This document shows positions 1 through 8,031 of a stretch of 64,000 nt of DNA, piece by piece. The DNA lies in NCBI GenBank assembly GCA_047974845.1, contig JBKECQ010000046.1, positions 1 through 64,000 on the forward strand. Reading direction: 5' to 3'. Numbering within the stretch: the first letter of the stretch is position 1; each line of letters opens with the position of its first letter. This DNA comes from Aminipila sp047974845 (GTDB lineage Bacteria; Bacillota; Clostridia; Peptostreptococcales; Anaerovoracaceae). The notes under the pieces are model-generated. The model searched no databases. It was not told the origin of the DNA and worked only from the letters and a program-made list of their open reading frames with translations. Made by a program: the position numbers and the translations under genes.

Positions 1-91
1 TTCAATATAATTGTTATCTATCTATTTATATTAAGGATATAACATAATAGAGTTTATTACCCTATAAAATAAAAATAGTTTGAGAGAGAAT

Positions 92-154
92 AATATAAAG
101 GATATAAAGAATATAAAGGATATAAAGAATATAAAGGATATAAAGGATGTAAAG
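92..154. repeat. Tandem 9-bp repeat, 7 units
   Basis: Seven consecutive 9-bp units alternate between aatataaag and gatataaag. The last unit is gatgtaaag. The array lies in a gene-free AT-rich stretch and no ORF of note crosses it. It is probably a slippage-derived microsatellite; no function can be inferred. Confidence 0.85.
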
Positions 155-239
155 CAATTAAAGTTTATGTAGTATGGTTTGAAGCTGAGAAATTAAAAAA
201 TAAGTATTAGTAGGCAACTAGAAGTATAAATAAGACAAT

Positions 240-445
240 ATTGTTTTAATTTAGATTATTTTAATGAAAAATGCCTTGGCTGAGATTATTCCAACTAAGA
301 TTGCTTCAGCTTGATTGCCTTAACCCAGGTTGCTTTAACTGAGATTATTCCAACTTAAATTGTTTTAACCCGGGCTACTCTAACAGAAAATACCTTAATT
401 TAGATTATTTTAACTTATTTTACTTTAATTTATTTTATCTTTTCT
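240..445. repeat. Degenerate 15-bp tandem repeat (about 13 copies)
   Basis: About 13 units of 14-16 bp with the loose consensus agattattttaact run head to tail. Two units (282-296 and 341-355) are identical. One frame reads as a pentapeptide-like D-Y/C-F/S-N pattern, but stop codons interrupt it in each stretch, so it is not an intact gene. It could be a decayed repeat-protein gene or a non-coding minisatellite. Confidence 0.7.
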
Positions 446-888
446 TAATTTATATTATATATTATTATCTAAAGATAAAGAATGAGCAAATAGGCATATT
501 TACTTAATAGTAAAGAAGTATTAATGCTCAAACTTATAAGCTATGGTTTAAACGCTTTCAACAGGCACCGAATACGTATAAGCTGATTTAGGCTCTAACA
601 GGTAAAATTTATATTATTGACAGGTAATAGATAAGTAATCGAACAAAGCTATATATTCTACCAAGTAAGAATATATATGTAACCCGGTAAGGGTATATAT
701 GTAGATAAAGAAATGGATGGTTAATTATAACAAATGTAGGTAGATAAAGGTGTAAAACAAGCAGGAACGGAGGTATAAATAATTTATATATAGAGATGCA
801 TAAATTAGATGAGTATGTTTATATGAAAGAAAGCTAGTTAGATTGTTATCAAGAAAATTAATAAGCTTATCCAATAAATATAAAATAA
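446..888. other. Gene-free AT-rich region
   Basis: No ORF with a ribosome site and no recognisable RNA gene is seen here. The sequence is AT-rich, with scattered short motifs such as aagaatatatatgtaac around 665-705. I see nothing that supports an annotation. Confidence 0.5.
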
Positions 889-934
889 AAAATAGCACCG
901 TTTACAATACATATATCAGTAAACGGTGCTATTT
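884..934 (-). terminator. Rho-independent terminator on the minus strand, no gene attached
   Basis: There is a perfect 16-bp inverted repeat with arms at 890-905 and 919-934 and a 13-base loop. Read on the minus strand, the stem is followed by a T-rich run, as in an intrinsic terminator. No minus-strand CDS ends here. The sequence just upstream on that strand (about 935-1020) holds two AAAGG/GAAAGGGG Shine-Dalgarno-like stretches and a very short frame, so a small RNA or leader peptide is possible. Confidence 0.65.
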
Positions 935-1020
935 CTGGTCGGTTGTCATTTCTGGTGGACTCACCCCTTTCTATGGATACTAACGTTTACAATAGGTTAC
1001 ACTCCTTTCAACAAGAACCT

Positions 1021-1378
1021 ATATCTATGTGATTTTTAGTATCTTTCCTTATCTGTAACTAAATTATAGCACATAAAAAAATAATTGCAAGTAAATTCTG
1101 AAAATTTAAATACAAAAAATTTTATAATATTATACAACAAATATGCTCTTGATAAAATGAGTTAAAAATGGTATATTTCTTATTTAACTTACATTTGCTT
1201 TAGGCGATATGATATTAGTTTGCTGTATTAACCCTAAAGTGTATTTTAAATTAAAACTTAAGGTGTGAAACTGTAAACCTATACAAATGTTGAAATATGT
1301 AATGTTAAGAAAGATTTAATAACTATAAGGAAGAATTTGGAGTATAATCAAGAGGTATGATAAAAGGGGGTTTTTTAT
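1021..1378. promoter_or_regulatory. Upstream region of the efflux operon
   Basis: About 360 AT-rich bases precede the efflux operon. A TATAAT hexamer at 1343-1348 lies 36 bases before the start codon, without a convincing -35 box. The AGGGGG at 1364-1371 is the ribosome site of the first gene. No operator could be recognised. Confidence 0.35.
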
Positions 1379-2476
1379 ATGAAAAACAAAGTAGTAAAGA
1401 AATTTAAGAAAAAATGGATCATTATACCAGTAGTTGCTTTTGTAATTGTTGGAGTTATTTGTGCACTGACTCAGGGAATGGCTCCCTCAAAAAAGAATAT
1501 TGGTGTTCCGGTCACTGCAGGATCTGTTGAGCAGAAAGAACTAAGACAGACAGTCTCTATTAAGGGTAAGATAGAAGGATCTGAAAAAGCTGAATTACAA
1601 TCAACACAAACAGCTGAGGTAAAGGCAATCTATGTTGAAGAAGGAGACAAAGTAAAAAAAGGAGAAATTCTAGCGGTTTTAGATAGCGGAGATCTGAATG
1701 AGCAGTACAGTAAAGCTAAATTATCATTATCTGAAGCAAAGAGAAAGTGCGATAATGCACAGATAATGTATGAGCAGGGTGCTCTACCTAAGAATGATTA
1801 TTTAGATGCGAAAGCTGCTTACGAGCAAGAATTAATTAATTTAGATACTTTGGATTTTGATAAAGTAAATATTGAAAGCCCTATAGATGGTACTGTAACT
1901 AGAGTTAATGTAACGGTGGGAAGTAATGCAAACAACACCACAGATAACAAATCAATGTTTATAATTGAAGATTTACAAAACCTACAACTTAAGGTAAAGG
2001 TCAGTGAATATGATATAAGCAAAATAAAGGTTGGTCAAACTGTTACAATAACTTCTGAAGTTTTAGGAGAAGCATCTTCAAAGGGTGTTGTTTCAAAAAT
2101 TGCTCCTTCAGGAGAAAGCAAAGAGGGAACAAGTGAAATGGTTATTCCGGTTGAAATCAACATTGATAATAAAGACGGTAAGCTAATAGCAGGTATAACC
2201 GCAAAAGCAGAAATCCTTATAGAGAGCAAAGATAATGTACTTTCAGTACCGGTAGATGCAGTGCTTGAAGATGTAAATGAGGGTATAAGCTATATCTTTG
2301 TCATTACAAAGGAAAACACATTAAAGAAAGTAAAAGTGGAAACTGGTATAGAAACTGATTTCAATATAGAAGTTAGTGCCGAAAACTTAAAGGCAGGCCA
2401 AAAGGTGGTTCTTGCTCCTACTTATGAATTACAAGATGGCATGGCAGTAAGTATTATGGAAGCTGGCGCTATGTAA
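1379..2476 (+). CDS. Efflux periplasmic-adaptor-like subunit (HlyD/MacA family)
   Basis: A 365-residue membrane-fusion-type adaptor, probably coupling the ABC transporter encoded just downstream to substrate capture outside the membrane. A basic N-terminus precedes one membrane anchor (about residues 13-32). A biotinyl-lipoyl-like half follows (about 60-100), then a short coiled-coil hairpin (about 105-155), the second lipoyl half with an SPIDGTV motif, and beta-barrel and membrane-proximal domains to the end. ATG follows an AGGGGG ribosome site. The next gene starts 15 bases after the stop, so the three genes form one operon. In Gram-positive bacteria such MacA-like proteins work without a TolC channel. 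The substrate is not predictable; antimicrobial peptides, lipids or drugs are all possible. Confidence 0.88.
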   Translation: MKNKVVKKFKKKWIIIPVVAFVIVGVICALTQGMAPSKKNIGVPVTAGSVEQKELRQTVSIKGKIEGSEKAELQSTQTAEVKAIYVEEGDKVKKGEILAVLDSGDLNEQYSKAKLSLSEAKRKCDNAQIMYEQGALPKNDYLDAKAAYEQELINLDTLDFDKVNIESPIDGTVTRVNVTVGSNANNTTDNKSMFIIEDLQNLQLKVKVSEYDISKIKVGQTVTITSEVLGEASSKGVVSKIAPSGESKEGTSEMVIPVEINIDNKDGKLIAGITAKAEILIESKDNVLSVPVDAVLEDVNEGISYIFVITKENTLKKVKVETGIETDFNIEVSAENLKAGQKVVLAPTYELQDGMAVSIMEAGAM

Positions 2477-2491
2477 GGAAAGTAGGTTAAA

Positions 2492-3208
2492 ATGGGTAAT
2501 GAAGTAATAAGTATTTGTGATTTAATAAAAACCTATAGAAATGGTAACATAGAGGTTCAAGCATTAAAAGGCATTAATTTAACCATAGAGCAAGGTGAGT
2601 TTGTGTCTATAATGGGAACTTCAGGTTCAGGTAAATCCACCTTAATGAACATATTAGGCTGTTTAGACAGGCCTTCTTCGGGAGAGTATTTGCTGGAGGG
2701 CATTTCAATAAGTGATAAAACAGATAACGAGCTCTCCTATATTAGAAATAAAAAAATAGGATTTGTTTTTCAATCTTTCAACTTAATATCAAGAACCAGT
2801 GCAGTTAAAAATGTAGAATTGCCTATGATTTATGGAAAGATAAGTGCTCATGCAAGAAGAAAAAGAGCAACGGAACTTTTAGAAAGTGTCGGACTGGGTG
2901 AAAGAATAGAGCATATGCCAAATGAATTGTCAGGAGGACAAAGACAGCGTGTAGCAATTGCAAGAGCACTTGCAAATGAGCCTCCTATAATACTGGCAGA
3001 TGAACCAACGGGTAACTTGGATTCACGCTCTTCAGTAGAAATTATGGAATTGTTTACAAAACTGAATAGAGATAATGGCAACACTGTAATTATAGTAACC
3101 CACGAACCGGATATTGCTGAATTTACTGATCGAATAATAACATTTAAAGACGGACATATAATAAGCGATAAAAGAAATACGGAGGTGAAAAACCATGCTA
3201 CTATTTGA
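2492..3208 (+). CDS. ABC transporter ATP-binding protein (MacB/LolD type)
   Basis: A 238-residue ATPase subunit. The Walker A motif GTSGSGKST is at residues 42-50, the signature LSGGQ at 146-150 and Walker B with ILADEP at 167-172, followed by the H-loop in VTHEP. The sequence is typical of the MacB/LolD/FtsE-like class that pairs with FtsX-fold permeases, where ATP hydrolysis drives mechanotransmission rather than classical alternating access. It follows the adaptor gene and its 3' end overlaps the permease start by 14 bases, which implies translational coupling. Confidence 0.93.
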   Translation: MGNEVISICDLIKTYRNGNIEVQALKGINLTIEQGEFVSIMGTSGSGKSTLMNILGCLDRPSSGEYLLEGISISDKTDNELSYIRNKKIGFVFQSFNLISRTSAVKNVELPMIYGKISAHARRKRATELLESVGLGERIEHMPNELSGGQRQRVAIARALANEPPIILADEPTGNLDSRSSVEIMELFTKLNRDNGNTVIIVTHEPDIAEFTDRIITFKDGHIISDKRNTEVKNHATI

Positions 3209-4406
3209 AAATATTAAGCTGGCACTTTCCGCAATAAGAGTAAATAAAATGCGATCCTTTCTTACTATGCTGGGAATCATTATAGGCATTAGTTCTGTTA
3301 TCGCCATAACATCTATAGGAGATAGTGCTAAAGGAGCCGTAAGCAAAGAATTTGAGGGCTATAATGCCTATATGTATATTATGGTTAACTGGGCCATGAT
3401 AGAAGATTATGTAGAACAAGATGCACTTTTTTATAAAGAGGATATTGAAGCTTTAAAGGAACGTTTTCCGGAAGATATAAAGTATGCGGCACCTTCTGCC
3501 AATGCCAGCAGTGAAACAAAAATAGGAAGAACCAAGGGAAAGTTTCAAATGAGTGGAATAGGTGATGGCTATTTAAATTATGATAAGAAGTTTAATATTC
3601 TTTATGGCAGGGGAATAAACAAAAGTGACGTAGCCTCAAGAAAAGATGTAATTGTTATAGATGTAAAGGCAGCCAAATTCTTCTTTAATAAAGAAGATGT
3701 TATTGGAAAAACAATACCTGTAACAATCTTAGGGGAAAGTAAAGACTTAACCATAGTAGGAGTATATAAGCAAAAAGAATCTGTATTTAATAGTTTAAAT
3801 ACATCAACAGATTATTACGGTTTTATTCCTTATTCCATAGCAATGCAACCGGGAGAAGGAACATCGTATATAGAAATCTATGCGGATGAAAATAAAAATC
3901 AGGCAACACAGGCTCAAAGCTTTGCCAACTATGTGTCTAAGATGAAGGGAAAACAAGAAGGCTTTTATAGATATGAAACGGCAGAGTCTCAACTTGGAAT
4001 GATTAACAAAGTTCTTGGAATACTATCTGTTGCCATAGGGGCAATAGCAGCCATTTCATTATTGGTTGGTGGTATTGGAATCATGAATATTATGTTAGTG
4101 TCAGTAACTGAAAGAACAAGAGAAATAGGTATAAGAAAATCCTTAGGGGCACAAACAAAGGATATTCTAACACAATTCTTAATAGAAGCCATGATACTGT
4201 CTGTTATAGGAGGTATAATAGGAACTTCAATAGGAATAGGCATTGCTACTTTAGGAATGACCATTGCTGGAGTATCGGTTGTAATAAATCCCGGTATAAT
4301 TTTAACAGCGGTAGCCTTCTCTGCATTTGTCGGTATATTTTTTGGAATCTTCCCTGCGAAAAAAGCAGCGAAGCTTGATCCAATAGAAGCACTAAGATAT
4401 GAATAA
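3195..4406 (+). CDS. ABC transporter permease (MacB/FtsX family)
   Basis: A 403-residue permease. One N-terminal membrane helix (about 17-40) is followed by a large extracytoplasmic MacB-PCD-like domain (about 45-265) and three C-terminal helices of the FtsX domain (about 275-395). The conserved RTREIGIRKSLGA stretch lies between the second and third helices. ATG at 3195 has GGAGGTG upstream and sits inside the 3' end of the ATPase gene. A terminator hairpin follows at 4445-4475. With the two genes before it, it forms a tripartite MacAB-like exporter. Confidence 0.92.
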   Translation: MLLFENIKLALSAIRVNKMRSFLTMLGIIIGISSVIAITSIGDSAKGAVSKEFEGYNAYMYIMVNWAMIEDYVEQDALFYKEDIEALKERFPEDIKYAAPSANASSETKIGRTKGKFQMSGIGDGYLNYDKKFNILYGRGINKSDVASRKDVIVIDVKAAKFFFNKEDVIGKTIPVTILGESKDLTIVGVYKQKESVFNSLNTSTDYYGFIPYSIAMQPGEGTSYIEIYADENKNQATQAQSFANYVSKMKGKQEGFYRYETAESQLGMINKVLGILSVAIGAIAAISLLVGGIGIMNIMLVSVTERTREIGIRKSLGAQTKDILTQFLIEAMILSVIGGIIGTSIGIGIATLGMTIAGVSVVINPGIILTAVAFSAFVGIFFGIFPAKKAAKLDPIEALRYE

Positions 4407-4444
4407 AAAAATTAAAATAAATTAATAGAAAAACATTAACTTAG

Positions 4445-4475
4445 AAAAACCTCTTTTATAAAAGAGGTTTTTTTA
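4445..4475 (+). terminator. Terminator of the efflux operon
   Basis: The inverted repeat AAACCTCTTTT/AAAAGAGGTTT with a short loop is followed by a T run, 40 bases after the permease stop codon. Confidence 0.85.
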
Positions 4476-5654
4476 TTTATAAGAAATAAAAACTAAAAAC
4501 TATAAATCCTTAAAAGTGTAGGAAAAAACATCAAAAAAAACGACCTATCAAATAAAGGAATAAGGCCTATAAGTGGGTGGCATAGTATAAATATGTGGAT
4601 AGGCATAAAAAATAGCTTAAAAATGAAAATAGAGGCTCAATTAAAGAAAATGGCAATAAAAAGTAAAAAAATTACATAAATTATTCTTTACTCAAAAAAA
4701 TTATTATTTTTAAATGCTTTTTCTAAATTTATATAAAATTTTAATTTACTGATTTATATTTTCAAAAAATATATAATGAGTCACTTTTTAAATTTTATAA
4801 AAAATACAAAAAAATATTAATTAAACATAAGGGGAAATGGTTTTAACTATTTCCCTAAAGAAAAAATACAAAAACAATATGTTCATGTGAAAAAATATTT
4901 TAATCGTGAAATATTAATCTGCAAAATATACAATAAATGTAAAAAACAATGCAAATATTATATTGTTGGGTGTCAAAAATTTATTTCTAACAAAAAAATA
5001 TAAAAAAATGAATGTTGAGAACAAATACTTAAGTTAGGTTTTATAAGAATTCATTGAAAAATTAACAAATAGTTAAAATATTTATAATAAAAATTGTACT
5101 GTTTAGTTCATACAGTGATACATAAAAAAGCTAATAAAATATACTGGGTTTTGTACTAAAAAGCTATAAAAAACGGCTAAAATACAGTAAAAATTAAAAG
5201 AAATATTAGTTATTTAAAATTATATATAATTGTATAACTGTATTATGTAATAAGTACAGTTTTGGCAAGAAAAAGCAGAAATATTTATAAAGATAAGTAA
5301 AGTACAAGAGGAGATTACCTATAAAATCCATAATAAAAAAATTGTCAAATAATAAAAAACTTACATAATATGTAAAACGGTATAAAAACAATGATTTTTA
5401 GCCATATTTGAGGTAAAGAATTCAGTAAAATCTATTTGCAAGTGAGAGCTTGTCGAATATTCAAGAATACAAAAAAATCAATTATACGGGAAAAAATCTT
5501 GCAAAACATAACACAATATAATTAAAAATGTTGAAAAATGGGGAAAAATATAGAAAAAGCACAAATATATTGTATTACTCATGGCATACAATAATACATA
5601 AGAATTAGTAAAATTTATGCAAATGTCGAATTTCTTGCCGGGATTGTATTAATT

Positions 5655-5667
5655 AACTGATACAGTT
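5655..5667. promoter_or_regulatory. Palindrome AACTGATACAGTT, candidate operator
   Basis: A perfect 5+3+5 dyad (AACTG-ata-CAGTT) matching the half-sites of the other dyads in this region. Confidence 0.4.
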
Positions 5668-5928
5668 ATCTAATTATAAGTGAATTTTGACGAAAAAAGA
5701 GAGGATGTGAGGAAGGGGGGAGAGAAAATATAAAATTTTGAGGTGTAAAAAGCTTTAAACCATGTTTTTTAAAGATGAAATTTCACATGAACATCTAAAA
5801 AAACGGTAAAAAATTAAAAATATAAAAAAGCCGGCTTTTATGTGAAAATTTGGAGTGAAGTTCTTTTTTTATAAAAATAGAATTTAATTACCCATTGAAA
5901 ACACTGGATATATAAAATAAGATGTATT

Positions 5929-5960
5929 TAATACTGTACTACAAACATAATACAGTATTA
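5929..5960. promoter_or_regulatory. Perfect 10-bp inverted repeat, candidate GntR/YtrA operator
   Basis: The arms taatactgta (5929-5938) and tacagtatta (5951-5960) are perfectly complementary and separated by 12 bases. Inverted repeats with a wide spacer are common for YtrA-type regulators. The nearest gene is the first of two such regulators, about 240 bases downstream. Confidence 0.5.
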
Positions 5961-6015
5961 CAAATAATTTTTATAAAATTGCACACTTGTATGAAAAAAA
6001 GCAAAAAAATTAAGT

Positions 6016-6045
6016 CTTATTGTATTATAAAAGCAATACAATAAG
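6016..6045. promoter_or_regulatory. 11-bp inverted repeat upstream of the regulators
   Basis: The arms cttattgtatt (6016-6026) and aatacaataag (6035-6045) are perfectly complementary with an 8-base spacer. It is a candidate operator or RNA hairpin in the leader of the regulator pair. Confidence 0.45.
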
Positions 6046-6085
6046 AAATTTTGTTACAAGTTGTGACAAATGTAAATAAAAGGGA

Positions 6086-6132
6086 TTGACAAAATTAAGT
6101 AGCTGTATTATTGTATTATATACGTGATACAG
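6086..6132 (+). promoter_or_regulatory. Candidate promoter overlapped by a dyad
   Basis: TTGACA at 6086-6091 is followed after 17 bases by TATTGT (6109-6114). The dyad CTGTAT (6103-6108)/ATACAG (6127-6132) overlaps the -10 region and the likely start site. This arrangement would fit autorepression by the downstream GntR proteins. Confidence 0.5.
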
Positions 6133-6196
6133 TATAATTTTTTACTGTTATTGTAGGTAAAAATACTAAAATATCAACAGTTAGGAGGGACATATA

Positions 6197-6565
6197 TTGA
6201 CAACTAATCTCCCCACTTATATAGAAGTGATGAGAACTATTAAGCAAGAAATTGTTTCCGGGATATTAGAGCCTAGTCAGAAACTTGACTCTATAAAGGT
6301 GCTGTCAGAAAAATATAATGTTAATCCGAATACTGTGCATCGTGCACTGGCTTGCTTGGAGGAAGAAGGATTGCTTCGCTCCCGAAGGACTGCTGGAAAA
6401 TTTGTTACAGATAATCTAATACTTATTAGAAGTATCAGATATAAGGAAGCAAGAAAAGTTACTGATGAGTTTGTATCAAACTTAGAGCATTTAGGTATTA
6501 CACCAAATGAACTTGTAAGTTTATTTGAGGAGCCTGAATTTTCTGTAGTAAGAGCAACATCTTAA
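6197..6565 (+). CDS. GntR family regulator, YtrA subfamily (copy 1)
   Basis: A 122-residue protein. The winged helix-turn-helix spans about residues 5-75, with the GntR signature around LSEKYNVNPNTVHRAL. Only a short C-terminal helical tail follows, as in the YtrA subfamily, which lacks a large effector domain. The start is TTG after AGGAGGG at 6183. It lies 17 bases ahead of a second, clearly related regulator gene. YtrA regulators usually sit beside an ABC transporter they control; here there is none downstream. It probably binds the ACTGTA/TACAGT dyads upstream and represses its own transcription, by inference from position. Confidence 0.9.
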   Translation: MTTNLPTYIEVMRTIKQEIVSGILEPSQKLDSIKVLSEKYNVNPNTVHRALACLEEEGLLRSRRTAGKFVTDNLILIRSIRYKEARKVTDEFVSNLEHLGITPNELVSLFEEPEFSVVRATS

Positions 6566-6582
6566 AAGGAAGAGGTAAAAAG

Positions 6583-6960
6583 TTGACGATACTAGCAGAA
6601 AATGAGTTTAATGAAAGTATGCCACTCTATCTTCAATTGATGTCAAAAATAAGACAGGAGATTATATCAGGGAAGTTAGAACCGGGATCAAAAATTGATT
6701 CCGTTAGAGATTTGGCAGCAAGATTTAGTGTGAACCCAAATACAATGCAAAAAGCTTTAGCAGAGCTTGAGCGAGAAGAATTACTAAAAGCTGAAAGAAC
6801 AGCGGGAAGATTTGTAACTACAAATAGGTTACTAATTGAAAGTATTAGATATAAAGAAGCAAAAAGCATAACAGAGTCCTTTATAAAGCAAATGAAAAGT
6901 TTAGGTTATTCGGAAGAAGAGATTATAGAGTTTCTACCATATTCCTTTAGAGAACAATAA
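6583..6960 (+). CDS. GntR family regulator, YtrA subfamily (copy 2)
   Basis: A 125-residue paralogue of the preceding gene, matching it along the whole length, including the VNPNT recognition-helix region and the IRYKEA linker. It is probably a tandem duplication. The start is TTG with AGGAAGAGG upstream. A terminator follows immediately. The two proteins could form heterodimers or recognise different dyads in the long region upstream. Confidence 0.9.
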   Translation: MTILAENEFNESMPLYLQLMSKIRQEIISGKLEPGSKIDSVRDLAARFSVNPNTMQKALAELEREELLKAERTAGRFVTTNRLLIESIRYKEAKSITESFIKQMKSLGYSEEEIIEFLPYSFREQ

Positions 6961-6961
6961 T

Positions 6962-7001
6962 AAAAAAGCCAAAAGTGTATAGATTCGCTTTTGGCTTTTT
7001 T
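6962..7001 (+). terminator. Terminator after the GntR pair
   Basis: Arms AAAAAAGCCAAAAG (6962-6975) and CTTTTGGCTTTTTT (6988-7001) form a strong stem ending in a T run, directly after the second regulator's stop codon. Confidence 0.9.
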
Positions 7002-7043
7002 GTATAATGAAGTATATTAATATTTTAACTAAGGGGTAAAAAT

Positions 7044-7559
7044 ATGGATAAGATAGATATTTTATATAGAGAAGTTATAGCCGAAGCAAAGGCTATAAAA
7101 ATTCCTATATCAGATAATATAAATAAAAGTGTAGTTATAAATACAAGGGCTAAAAGTAGATTTGGTTGTTGTAAAAAGATTAAGTCTGGTTTTAGGGAGA
7201 GGTTTGAAATAGAACTTTCAAACAGACTAATTGATTGTAAGCCGATGGTAATAAAACAAACCTTGGCTCACGAGCTTATGCATACTTGCCCGGGGTGTGC
7301 TAACCATGGAGAGTTATGGAAGAAGTATTGTAAAAAAATGAATGAAGCTTATGGCTATAATATCAAAAGAACAGATACTGCAGAGCAATTAGGTATTGCG
7401 GAAAAACTGGATTCTAAACAAATTGAGTTGAAAGAAAACTATATAGTTATATGTAAAAAATGTGGAAATAAAGTTGCTCGAACAAGAATGTCAAACGTAA
7501 TAAAACATCCATCTTTGTATAGGTGCAAATGTGGTGGAAAGTTAGAAAGGATAAAATGA
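7044..7559 (+). CDS. SprT-like zinc metalloprotease-fold protein
   Basis: A 171-residue SprT-like protein. The gluzincin motif HELMH is at residues 76-80 and a likely third ligand, His88, lies in CANHGELW. A C-terminal zinc ribbon is formed by Cys137, Cys140, Cys161 and Cys163. Eukaryotic members (Spartan/SPRTN) cleave DNA-protein crosslinks; bacterial SprT is poorly characterised. It begins a run of closely packed genes that includes two alkylation-repair genes (ogt and an alkD-like gene), which makes a role in DNA-adduct repair plausible, though inferred. ATG follows AAGGGG. Confidence 0.85.
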   Translation: MDKIDILYREVIAEAKAIKIPISDNINKSVVINTRAKSRFGCCKKIKSGFRERFEIELSNRLIDCKPMVIKQTLAHELMHTCPGCANHGELWKKYCKKMNEAYGYNIKRTDTAEQLGIAEKLDSKQIELKENYIVICKKCGNKVARTRMSNVIKHPSLYRCKCGGKLERIK

Positions 7560-7560
7560 A

Positions 7561-8031
7561 GTGAAAAGTATTTATTATTATGAAACACAAATTGGCAAGC
7601 TTGGGATTGCGGAAGAAGACGGGTATATATGCAATGTCTGTTTTGACGAAGCTGAATTAGATAAGGGTTTTGAGCTAAAGGAGACTCCTGCTATAAGACA
7701 AGCTTATATTGCTATACAGGAGTATTTTCAAAAGAAAAGAAAAGCTTTTGACATACCCCTAAGACCTAGAGGGACTGAATTTCAAAAAAAGGTGTGGGAA
7801 GAGCTACAAAGAATTCCATATGGTGAAACAGTTTCTTATGGTCATATTGCGAAGAAAGTGGATTGTCCAAAGGGGGCAAGAGCAGTAGGAATGGCAAATA
7901 ATAAAAATCCTATTCCAATATTTATTCCATGCCACCGCGTAATAGGTAGCGACGGAAAGTTAGTTGGATATGCCGGTGGGTTAGATATTAAAATAAAGCT
8001 ACTGGAAACCGAGGGGTATTATGAAAAATAG
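7561..8031 (+). CDS. ogt: Methylated-DNA--protein-cysteine methyltransferase
   Basis: A 156-residue suicide repair protein that moves the methyl group from O6-methylguanine (or O4-methylthymine) to its own cysteine. The active site IPCHRVIG places the acceptor at Cys124. The helix-turn-helix DNA-binding part around residues 88-115 and the GYAGG loop after the active site are intact. The N-terminal domain is short, as in stand-alone Ogt. The start is GTG, one base after the SprT-like stop codon, and the gene overlaps the next one by 11 bases, so it is translationally coupled. Confidence 0.95.
   Translation: MKSIYYYETQIGKLGIAEEDGYICNVCFDEAELDKGFELKETPAIRQAYIAIQEYFQKKRKAFDIPLRPRGTEFQKKVWEELQRIPYGETVSYGHIAKKVDCPKGARAVGMANNKNPIPIFIPCHRVIGSDGKLVGYAGGLDIKIKLLETEGYYEK

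Larger units (their letters stand above)
4476..6196. promoter_or_regulatory. Long gene-free, A-rich region with multiple dyads, upstream of two GntR regulators
   Basis: About 1.7 kb without a plausible gene. The longest open frames are near 60 codons, lack ribosome sites and are low in complexity. Several dyads share ACTGTA/TACAGT half-sites: 5098-5116, 5237-5260, 5655-5667, 5929-5960 and 6103-6132. A different 11-bp dyad lies at 6016-6045. This density of related dyads ahead of two DNA-binding proteins suggests regulator binding sites. The long region may be a decayed locus or encode an untranslated RNA; I cannot tell which. Confidence 0.5.

Noticed and set aside
92..154. Replication-origin iterons or DnaA boxes
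   Set aside because: The 9-bp units do not match the DnaA box TTATNCACA and no replication gene is near.
5206..5391. 61-codon minus-strand frame in the gene-free region
   Set aside because: Low complexity (Phe/Tyr/Leu from A-rich DNA), no ribosome site, no family resemblance.
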